Below are positions 1 through 8,100 of a stretch of 32,289 nucleotides of DNA, one piece after another. The notes under the pieces are model-generated. The model was not told the origin of the DNA and did not search any database. It was given only the letters and a program-made list of their open reading frames with translations. The first letter of the stretch is position 1; the number at the start of each line of letters is the position of its first letter. A program made the translations under genes and the position numbers. The DNA comes from Turicibacter sp. (lineage in GTDB: Bacteria; Bacillota_I; Bacilli_A; MOL361; Turicibacteraceae): NCBI GenBank assembly GCA_009780245.1, contig WRAJ01000028.1:1-32289 (forward strand), written 5' to 3'.

Positions 1-3
1 AAA

Positions 4-1266
4 ATGAAAAAGAATAAATTATTCGGTTTATTTGTAATAGTGTTCGCATTGGTTTTAGTGGCTTGTGCACCAGACGATACAGGTGGTAGCGAGTCAGGAG
101 ATTTTGTCCAAGGAGTGACAGATACGCACATTTATTTTGCAAACAGTGCGGCTGTTTCTGGTCCTTTAGCACCAGTAGGTGGGCCGTTTCAATCAGGAAT
201 GCATGCTTATATTGAAATGATTAATGCGCAAGGCGGGGTTCATGGTCGATTATTAGAGTACCTGCATGTGGACGATGGGTTTTTACCTGGAGACGGGGTA
301 GCAGCACTTGAAGGGTTTATTCACGATGATGAAGTGTTCGCGATTGTGGGACATTTTGGGACACCGGTAATTGGTGCGACGTTTCCAACGTTAGTTGAAA
401 TCGGCATTCCAACCGTTTATTTTGCTGCGGGAATTGGGGTTGTTTATAATGAAAATGCCACCGATGGAAATGGTCGTAATACATTTCCGGTTCAACCTGT
501 ATTCCCGATGGAAGGGCGTGTTTTTGCGGCCTGGGCAGCAGGGGAGTTTGGTGCAACATCCATTGGTTTAATTCATACGAATGACGATGCAGGAGAAGAT
601 TTCTATGCCGGTGTTCACCAAGAATTAGAGGCGATTAATGCAGCACGTGAGGCTGACGGGTTAGAACCAATTGACATTGTCACGGCACAAATGGCACCGG
701 ATGCCGTTGATATTACCGCACAAGCCGCAACGATTTTGAATGCGGATGTCGATGTGATCATTGCGGGATCAATTCAAAATGCGTTACCGCAAATTTTACG
801 TGGACTTGCGGCACAAGGAAACACGGTACCAGTTATTACGTCTTACGTTAGTGCAGATGTTTCCATGACAGCTTTAGTTGCAGATGATATTGATGGGTCA
901 TTTGATGTCTTTGCCAGTGCCTGGGTCGACATGACTCGCCCAGAGATCGAGCTATTTCGTGAATGGATTGCACAAGTTTCAAACGAGGATTTATCAAGTA
1001 ATTCGTTTGCTATGACCGGTTGGATTGCGATGCACTTCTTCGTAGAAGGGTTAGAGCGTGCAGGAGAGGATTTAACGTGGGCAAGCTTCATTGAAGCGAT
1101 GGAATCAGCACCGGTGCAAAACCCGTTCGGGCCGGCGATTGATTTTGCAAACGGTAACCGTGTCGGTACGCAAGACCTTGCTTTGGTTAGAATGAATCCA
1201 AATGAAGTATCAGGTTGGGAGGCATTCTTGCCATTTATGAGCATTGAAGAGGTTCTAGGGCAGTAA
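4..1266 (+). CDS. ABC transporter solute-binding lipoprotein (branched-chain amino acid type)
   Basis: This is an extracellular lipid-anchored ligand receptor for an ABC importer of the LivJ-like, periplasmic-binding-protein type I fold. The N-terminus has a Lys-rich start, a hydrophobic core and a lipobox (LVAC, Cys21), followed by an Asp/Gly/Ser linker. The body shows the family pattern: a strand containing TDTHIYFANSAAVSGPLAP, then the helix with MINAQGGVHGR, and a hinge region near VITSYVSADVS. The length of 420 residues is normal for the family. The window opens just before the ATG, so no RBS can be judged, and no permease or ATPase genes follow. The TAA stop lies inside the direct repeat flanking a palindromic mobile element. 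The CoA-transferase downstream suggests an organic-acid or amino-acid ligand, but the substrate is not readable from sequence. Confidence 0.88.
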   Translation: MKKNKLFGLFVIVFALVLVACAPDDTGGSESGDFVQGVTDTHIYFANSAAVSGPLAPVGGPFQSGMHAYIEMINAQGGVHGRLLEYLHVDDGFLPGDGVAALEGFIHDDEVFAIVGHFGTPVIGATFPTLVEIGIPTVYFAAGIGVVYNENATDGNGRNTFPVQPVFPMEGRVFAAWAAGEFGATSIGLIHTNDDAGEDFYAGVHQELEAINAAREADGLEPIDIVTAQMAPDAVDITAQAATILNADVDVIIAGSIQNALPQILRGLAAQGNTVPVITSYVSADVSMTALVADDIDGSFDVFASAWVDMTRPEIELFREWIAQVSNEDLSSNSFAMTGWIAMHFFVEGLERAGEDLTWASFIEAMESAPVQNPFGPAIDFANGNRVGTQDLALVRMNPNEVSGWEAFLPFMSIEEVLGQ

Positions 1267-1270
1267 CTAA

Positions 1271-1372
1271 TAGGCAATGGCGAAAAGTAAAAACTATTAC
1301 GTATTAATTGATTTTCACAAAATACGTGATATTCCGTTCCGCAGTGACTGGATAGCTTTTCGCAATTGCCCA
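1271..1372. mobile_element. MITE-like palindromic element, copy 1 (one core unit)
   Basis: This is a non-coding element of about 100 bp. Its outer arms GGCAATGGCGAAAAG (1273-1287) and CTTTTCGCAATTGCC (1356-1370) are inverted repeats matching at 14 of 15 positions. The inner arms, ACTATTACGTATT and AATACGTGATATT, pair at 11 of 13. The 9-bp direct repeat AGTAACTAA flanks it at 1262-1270 and 1375-1383, as expected of a target-site duplication. It sits between the solute-binding gene and the CoA-transferase gene. A longer relative lies at 22010-22234. No transposase is encoded, so the element would depend on one supplied in trans. Confidence 0.75.
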
Positions 1373-1404
1373 TAAGTAACTAACAGTAAAAGGAGGATGT
1401 CCCC

Positions 1405-2721
1405 ATGAGTAAAGAAGAGCACGCGAAGGTTGTTAAAGTAGAGGAAGCACTGGCGTTAATCAAAAGCAACGATGTGATCGTTTCTGCCATGGCGGTTGCT
1501 GAACCGCGAGAAATAGTCAGGCACCTTCATACGATTGCCCATCAAGTGGAAAATGTCACCGTCACAACGTGCTTACCGTTTGAACCAGCGGATTATTTTA
1601 ATGATCCCACCTACAAAGATTCTTTTAAGATGGCGGGTTGGTTTTACACGGCGTCAATGCGGAAAGCACAGGCACATGGCACCATGTCGTTTATTCCCAA
1701 TCACCTTCATTTGGCAGGCATAAAGCGCCTTGATCACCAGAAGCCTGATGTGTTTATTGGAACGGCTTCGCCACCAGATGAGCACGGCTATGTGTCACTT
1801 TCATTGAGTAACGTGTATGAAAAGCGGATGATAGAAGCTGCAAAGACTGTCATCTTAGAGATAAATGAAAATTTTCCACGTACGTTTGGCGATTTAGAGT
1901 TGCACGTGAGCGACATTGATTATTTAGTCGCAACCGATTACGAAGTGCCAGAGCTTCACAGCACAGAGCCTAATGAAAAAGACTGGAAAATAGGTGCTTT
2001 AATTGCGAAAGAGATAAACGATGGTGATTGCTTACAATTAGGGATCGGTGGCATTCCAAATGCGGTGGCCTATTCATTAATGGATAAAAAAGATTTAGGC
2101 ATTCACACGGAAATGTTTACAACGGGGTTAATGGAGCTAATTAAAGCTGGCGTGGTGACAGGCAAGAAAAAGCAAATGCATAGCGGGAAGCACGTAGCAG
2201 CTTTTGCCATGGGTACCAAAGCGTTGTATGAATTTATTGACAATAACCCCTCTGTTTTAATTTTAGATGGACATTGGACAAATGATCCTTACACCATCGC
2301 TCAGAATGATAACCAAGTGTCCATTAACACCACGATTGAAATAGATTTAACAGGTCAATGTGCCTCTGAAACCATCGGTCATCTTCAATATAGCGGAACT
2401 GGTGGTCAAGCGGATACAGCCATCGGTGCACAGAAATCTAAAAACGGGCGATCGTTTATTGCGCTGTATTCAACGGCGATGGTAAAGAACAAAGAAACGG
2501 GTGAGCGTGAAGAAATTTCTAAAATTGTTCCTTTTTTGAAGCCGGGCGCAACGGTTAGTTTATCGCGCAACGATGTCGATTACGTTGTAACGGAATACGG
2601 GATTGCCTCGTTGCGTGGGACAAGTGTCAAGGAGCGAGTTGAGCGACTTGTTGCCATTGCACATCCGAAGTTTCAAGAGGAATTATTAGAAAAAGCACGT
2701 GAACTTGGATACGTGATGTAA
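1405..2721 (+). CDS. Acetyl-CoA hydrolase/transferase family (4-hydroxybutyrate CoA-transferase-like)
   Basis: This cytoplasmic enzyme probably moves CoA between short-chain acyl-CoAs and free acids such as acetate, butyrate or 4-hydroxybutyrate. At 438 residues it matches the two-domain AbfT/Cat1 family. The N-terminal domain carries GTASPPDEHGYVSLS. The C-terminal domain carries LQLGIGGIPNAV, LGIHTEMFTTGLMEL, the glycine-rich SGTGGQADT loop and TEYGIASLRG, all family hallmarks. An AGGAGG RBS lies 1392-1397, just upstream of the ATG. The acid used cannot be fixed from sequence. The neighbouring FabG/PhaB-type reductase and alpha/beta hydrolase fit short-chain hydroxyacyl-CoA metabolism. Confidence 0.9.
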   Translation: MSKEEHAKVVKVEEALALIKSNDVIVSAMAVAEPREIVRHLHTIAHQVENVTVTTCLPFEPADYFNDPTYKDSFKMAGWFYTASMRKAQAHGTMSFIPNHLHLAGIKRLDHQKPDVFIGTASPPDEHGYVSLSLSNVYEKRMIEAAKTVILEINENFPRTFGDLELHVSDIDYLVATDYEVPELHSTEPNEKDWKIGALIAKEINDGDCLQLGIGGIPNAVAYSLMDKKDLGIHTEMFTTGLMELIKAGVVTGKKKQMHSGKHVAAFAMGTKALYEFIDNNPSVLILDGHWTNDPYTIAQNDNQVSINTTIEIDLTGQCASETIGHLQYSGTGGQADTAIGAQKSKNGRSFIALYSTAMVKNKETGEREEISKIVPFLKPGATVSLSRNDVDYVVTEYGIASLRGTSVKERVERLVAIAHPKFQEELLEKARELGYVM

Positions 2722-2755
2722 GCGAGTAAAAAGCCTAGGAGAAGGAGCGACTAGT

Positions 2756-3571
2756 ATGCCACATTTGCAGCACAATGGAAAAAAAATTTACTACGAAGTA
2801 CACGGAGAAGGTCAACCACTTGTCATCTTAAATGGGATTATGATGTCAACATTGAGCTGGGCCATGTTCTTACCTGAATTAACGAAACATAACCAAGTGG
2901 TTTTACTTGATTTTTTCGATCAAGGTCAATCTGACAAAATGGCATCAGATTATAAACACGATATTCAAATTGAAGTTGTTCAAGCAGTGATCGATGAACT
3001 TGACTTAGAAAAAGTCCATCTTTTTGGTATTTCTTATGGCGGAGTAGTTGCCCTACAATTTGCACTAAAGTATGGAAATTCAGTTGATAAACTGGTATTA
3101 TTTAATACAGCAGCATGGACAAGCCCTTGGCTATCGGACATTGGCGTAGGTTGGAAAAAAGCAGCACTACTAGGCGATGCCGATTTATTCTATAGCGTTA
3201 GTATTCCAGTAATTTATTCACCAAACTTTTATACCAAACATATCACTTGGATGAACGAACGAAAAACATTTTTGAAGCAAGTGTTTAACCAAACGTTTCT
3301 AACCGCAGTGGCGCGATTAATCGAAAGTTCTGAAGGGTTCGATATTAGAGACCAACTAGCTAACATCAAAGCGAATACGCTAATTGTTAGCAGTGATTCG
3401 GACTTTGTGACACCAGCAGATAATCAATTAGAGATTCACCATGCGATCGAAGAATCCGCTTATTTAGAAATCAAAAATTGTGGACACGCTTCTATGTATG
3501 AAAGACCAACTGAATTTTTAAGTGTTTTGAAAGGTTTTTTAGCCAGTGAGAAGGTACCAAAAATCGGATAA
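2756..3571 (+). CDS. Alpha/beta-fold hydrolase
   Basis: This is a predicted cytoplasmic serine hydrolase of 271 residues. The oxyanion region VILNGIMMS, the nucleophile elbow GISYGG (Ser93), an acidic residue in the SSDSDFVTP loop and the histidine in CGHASMYERP (His244) give a complete catalytic set in the expected order. There is no signal peptide. A strong AAGGAG RBS precedes the ATG, and the gene begins 34 bp after the CoA-transferase stop, so the two are probably co-transcribed. The substrate could be an ester, a thioester or a polyhydroxyalkanoate-type oligomer. Nothing in the sequence decides between them. Confidence 0.88.
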   Translation: MPHLQHNGKKIYYEVHGEGQPLVILNGIMMSTLSWAMFLPELTKHNQVVLLDFFDQGQSDKMASDYKHDIQIEVVQAVIDELDLEKVHLFGISYGGVVALQFALKYGNSVDKLVLFNTAAWTSPWLSDIGVGWKKAALLGDADLFYSVSIPVIYSPNFYTKHITWMNERKTFLKQVFNQTFLTAVARLIESSEGFDIRDQLANIKANTLIVSSDSDFVTPADNQLEIHHAIEESAYLEIKNCGHASMYERPTEFLSVLKGFLASEKVPKIG

Positions 3572-3588
3572 CAAAGAGGGAAAAGAAC

Positions 3589-4164
3589 ATGAAATATAAT
3601 AACGATACAAGCCATCAAATCATGAAAGTTGCTCTTAGATTATTTTCTGAAAAAGGGTATTATCCCACGACAACCAAGCAAATTGCACACGAAGCTGACG
3701 TCAACGAATTAACGATCTTTCGTCACTTTGGATCAAAGGCAAATTTATTCCAAGTGACAACGGAGCATTATGTCATTGATGCGCAGGTTGATCATATTTT
3801 AGACGAGGTCGAGCAACTAGATTTTGAAAAGAGTATCAGCCTCATTGCCACACGCATTTGTGACTTGTATGAACAAAACAGAAAATTATATAAAGTTCAG
3901 ATGAAACTATCGGATGACGAACAAGATTTTGTGAAATTAAAGCTTTCACGAAAAATGATTGGTGTGTTAGAACCTTATTTCGAAGGGCTTAAAATGGCCG
4001 AAGTGGTAAAGGGAGATCCGCATATTATGGCTGTCACGTTAATCACGAGTTTGTTAGGTGCTTTTACGGTTGATATTCTTGGGGGCGGAACCGCGATGAT
4101 TCCCGCTTGGCAAGAAATAGCAGCGCATCATGTAAAGCAATTTGTGGCTTTGTATCAAAATTAA
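3589..4164 (+). CDS. TetR/AcrR-family transcriptional regulator
   Basis: This 191-residue protein has the classical TetR layout. Residues 7-53 form the DNA-binding domain (ALRLFSEKGYYPTTTKQIA, then the recognition-helix segment NELTIFRHFGSK). The remainder is a helical ligand/dimer domain. It begins 17 bp after the hydrolase stop and ends 18 bp before the reductase start, so it is embedded in the operon. By analogy with other TetR proteins it probably represses this cluster in response to a pathway metabolite. No clear operator palindrome was seen next to it. Confidence 0.88.
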   Translation: MKYNNDTSHQIMKVALRLFSEKGYYPTTTKQIAHEADVNELTIFRHFGSKANLFQVTTEHYVIDAQVDHILDEVEQLDFEKSISLIATRICDLYEQNRKLYKVQMKLSDDEQDFVKLKLSRKMIGVLEPYFEGLKMAEVVKGDPHIMAVTLITSLLGAFTVDILGGGTAMIPAWQEIAAHHVKQFVALYQN

Positions 4165-4182
4165 AAGACGGAGGAAACATAC

Positions 4183-4902
4183 ATGAGATTAGCAGGAAAA
4201 GTAGCAGTCGTTACAGGCGCTGCTGCTGGCATTGGAAAAGAAACAGCTGAACGATTTATTAAAGAAGGTGCAAACGTCATCGCCTGTGACATGGCGCCTA
4301 TTACTTATGAATTAGAAGGTTTAGAAGGATACGAATTAAATGTCACGGACGCAGAAAAATGTCAGGAATTTTTCAATCACGTCGTCACCAAATACGGAAA
4401 AATCGATGTGTTAGTCAACAATGCAGGCATTACGCGTGATGCCATGACGGCGAAAATGACGGACGAACAATAGGATTTAGTCATCGCTGTCAATTTAAAA
4501 GGTGTGTTTAATTTAACGCGTTACATTGGGCCGCACATGGCTGAAATGGGCGACGGCTCCATCATTAACATCGCTTCGGTTGTCGGGGAGTTTGGTAACA
4601 TTGGTCAAGCTAACTATGCCGCAACAAAATCGGGCATCCAGGGCTTGACAAAATCGTGGGCAAAAGAGTTCGCTCGAAAAGGTGCTGCCGTTCGCGTGAA
4701 TGCCATTTCCCCGGGCTACATCATGACAGACATTTTAAAAACTGTCTCACAGGATTTACTAGATAAATTCTCAAAACAAACCATGCTAGGCCGTCTTGGA
4801 GAACCGGAAGAAATTGCGAAAACCATTTTATTCTTGGCAAGTGACGATGCGTCTTATATCACCGGTCACAACTTAAGTGTCAATGGCGGGATGAGACTTT
4901 AA
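4183..4902 (+). pseudogene. SDR-family 3-oxoacyl-ACP/acetoacetyl-CoA reductase (FabG/PhaB-like) with in-frame amber codon
   Basis: The 240-codon frame is collinear with FabG-type NADPH-dependent reductases: cofactor loop TGAAAGIG, NNAG motif, then Ser132, Tyr145 and Lys149 of the catalytic triad, and the C-terminal SVNGGMRL. Codon 97 (4471-4473) is TAG. In homologues the sequence here is normally DEQWD, so one G-to-A change in a TGG tryptophan codon explains it. Nothing else in the frame is damaged, which means the lesion is recent, is suppressed, or is a sequencing error. The downstream half (GTG at 4504) has no convincing RBS. An RBS (GGAGG) precedes the first ATG. Confidence 0.85.
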
Positions 4903-5029
4903 AAGATGAAAAACGATTTGTGTGCCAACCCGTAAGCGGAGCAAAACGGTTGGACCATGAGAAATAAAATACTAGGCTTACCTTGATCGAACAAGGAGTA
5001 GGGGCCTGTTATAAAAGCCGATCATGAAG
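4903..5029 (+). other. Structured intergenic leader/3' UTR of unknown role
   Basis: About 130 bp without an ORF lie between the reductase and a terminator. A strong hairpin is visible, with arms CCAACCCGT (4925-4933) and ACGGTTGG (4946-4953). A shorter CCTTG/CAAGG hairpin follows near 4981-4995. I do not recognise a riboswitch class. It could simply be the 3' end of the upstream operon transcript. Confidence 0.3.
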
Positions 5030-5055
5030 GCACCAGCGATGGTGCTTTTATTTTG
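5030..5055 (+). terminator. Intrinsic terminator ending the CoA-transferase/reductase operon
   Basis: The arms GCACCA and TGGTGC enclose a GCGA tetraloop and are followed directly by a T-rich run (TTTTATTTTG). Confidence 0.75.
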
Positions 5056-5075
5056 TCATTTTTTCAAAAAAAAGC

Positions 5076-5105
5076 TTGGTATTCGAATGTCGGATCGTGT
5101 ATAAT
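5076..5105 (+). promoter_or_regulatory. Sigma-A type promoter of the cell-wall nucleotidase
   Basis: TTGGTA (5076-5081), an 18-bp spacer and TATAAT (5100-5105) lie 46 bp before the start codon and directly after the preceding terminator. Confidence 0.65.
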
Positions 5106-5151
5106 GGAAGCGTATCATCGTTTAAAGTAAAAAGAGGAGCGTGCTAAAGAA

Positions 5152-8100
5152 ATGAAGCATTCATTTAGGTACAAAAAAATGTTGTCACTACTGCTAGCAT
5201 TTATCATGGTATTTGGTGCTATGCCACTAAGTGTTTTTGCAGAAGAAGCATCCGCTATATCGGATGTGCACATAGAAGAAACAACGACGTATGAAACAGG
5301 AGAGCCAACGACAGACGTAGCAGATGTCGTGCTTGACGAAAGTGATTCATACGAGGAAGAATCACCGATAAACATCGGTGAAGTGTGCGAAGAAGAACCG
5401 TATATCGAAGAACATGCGATGGATGAATTAGCTTTAGAAGATGACCTTCGCATTGACCTTTTAACTTTTGCTGATTTTCATGGTCATACGGCAAGAGCTT
5501 CAGCCAATGATAACGATCCTGGTGCGGCACAATTGGTTGCTTACACAGAGTGGCTAAGGGCGCAAAATCCAGATCCTCAAAATGTGTTTATCATTGGTGG
5601 TGGCGATGAATTTCATGGTTATTCATTATCTAACTTCCATCATGGTCGAAACGTGGTGGCGGTCTTTGATTACTTAACGCGTAATCAAGATTTCAATATG
5701 CACGTGGCCTTAGGAAATCATGAATTTTCTCACGGGATTGGACGTGCTTATACGCTAGGTGAAGAAGTGACGTTGCTTGCGGCTGATCTGTTCTACCAAA
5801 CGGAAGAGAACATGCCAGCTGGGTTTACACCTTCAACGGGTTATGGTGAAAGACCATCCTTTGTCAGACCATACGATGTGATTGAGTTCCCGGATCACGA
5901 TGTGACGATTGGGGTGATCGGTTTAATGAACACGGGGATGAGAAACTTAGTATCAGGTGGTCTTGTGCAATTTGACTTAAGAAGCATTCATGCCGGTGCT
6001 GATCAAGCTCACAAAGATCACATTCATGATTTGATTGATCATTTGCGTGATTATTACGGCGTGAGCGCAGTTGTTGCGGCGACGCATTTAGGTGGTACGA
6101 GCGGTGCGATTGAGTACGTCGCAGCTAATTTTGATTTTGATGCGATCATTGGTGGCCATGCCCACCATACGCTAGCGCGTGAACACGCTGGAACGCCAAT
6201 TATCGAAGCCGGTCAACACGGTCGTAATTTGGGACGCTTCTCTTTCTATTTCACTGAAGAAGGAGATTTACAAGACGTCACGACTTGGCTGACACCGCAA
6301 AATGCTATTCGCGATTTCGCGCCGCGTGCAGCAGGCGAGTTTGGTGTTTTAGGTGCCCATGCCGGACACCCAGATTGGTTAGATTTTGCGCACCACTATG
6401 ACGCGGTTACAGACCTTCTGGCACCGTTCATTGCGGAAGCAGAAGTCCATTTTGGTGAAAACCTTGGACCAGTTGGGATTTATTTTAACGACCGTGATTC
6501 AAGAGATCATTGGGTGACGAGGTTAAATTTAGAATACGTCAGCGAAAGATTAGATGATCCTTCAGTCATTGCCGTTTCTAATTCAGGTGGTTGGCGAAAC
6601 ACGGGGATGTGGCCAAGAACGCCAGAATCACCGGTTTATCGCCGCGATATCTACACGACGATGCCGTTTGAAAACTTAATCTTAATTCACCAAATGTACG
6701 GTCGTGATGTTAACATCATGTTAAATAGCATGGGTTCTAACTTAAGAACGGGTGTTCATGGCACAAACGATGCGTGGTACATCACAGCAACAGGTGAACG
6801 CATTACGCCTTATGGACACGGACATCCAAATGCACAAGTCTATACCGTAACGGGTTCAAACCATACGTGGACGCAAGACAGCAACACGTGGCGATTCCCA
6901 GGTAATGCGGCAGGAAATCGTTCTGATATGCACGTCATTGCAGAACCACAAGTGTTATTACGTCCGATAGACGGTGAAGCAGATCCACGTGAAGATTGGT
7001 CAACGTTCATCGGAAGAGCGAGTTCTGATTCATCGGTTTGGACGCTAAACGGTGCTCAGATGTTAAGAGATTCGATGGAAATTGCAACAGCGAGACGTGG
7101 CGAAGCTGGTCTTGAGATGATCTCGTCGACATTAACCGTTGCAGCCGAAGGCTACGGAACAGCGATCATCACAGCACCGTTCGCACCTGGGGATCGAACG
7201 AACAACGTGAACATGCACAACACGCGTGTGACCGTAACAGCGACACCAGATAGCGGCGTGGAATTTTTAGGGTGGTTTGCAGGTGAAGAATTAGTTGCCA
7301 CAACGTTAGCTTATTCGTTCACTATCACAGAAAACACCGAACTTGTTGCACGTTTCTACGGAGAGTCAGGCGATATTCCAATCGTAACGGCCATCACAGT
7401 TGAAGAGGCTCGTGCAGCTGAAGCTGGCGAAACGATAAGTGTACATGGTGTTGTAACAACCACTTACGCACCGGGTGCAGCTGGTAATGCGTTCTTCTTG
7501 CAAAGCCCAACTGGTACAACCCCAGAAAGTGGCATCCTAGTACGTGTAGTAGGTGCCAGCGAAGCGCAATTAGCAGCCTTTGCTGGACGTGAAGTCGTCG
7601 TTACCGGTGTCAGAAATGGAAACGTTACTGGCAATGGGTTTATGGGATTAGAAAACGTTACAGTGGCAAATCTGGATGGTATTGAGAATTTAGGCGAAGC
7701 GACGGTTCCAGAGGCAATTCCTGTCACATTGGAACAATTGCGTGATCGCCACTTCCAAAGCATGCTCGTATCCGTGGCAGTGCCGGTTGAAATTACAGGT
7801 TCAACAACGGGTGCTGGTGGCGATCCAAACCGCGTGGTTGATGCGCCAGGTGGTGGGAATTTTGTCATTTGGCAAGATCCAGTTGCTGCTGGATTTAACG
7901 TTGGCGATGAAGTGCTAATCAATCGAGGCGTTATTCATTGGTGGCAAGCTAGAAATGAAGTGCAATTCCGTATCATTAACCCTGCGACTGATTTAGAGCT
8001 TTACGGTGAAGCGTATGTGCCAGCACCGGTTGACATTGATTTAACGGTGACATTAACGGCATTTGCTGATTTCCACGGAATGATGAACAGTGAGAATAGT

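Noticed and set aside
843..1373. 176-codon minus-strand frame over the solute-binding gene
   Set aside because: It lies on the opposite strand of a well-supported gene and includes the mobile element; it has no RBS and no family features.
4504..4902. Independent short reductase starting at GTG 4504
   Set aside because: It begins in the middle of the SDR fold without the cofactor-binding half and without a good RBS; it is the 3' half of the interrupted gene.
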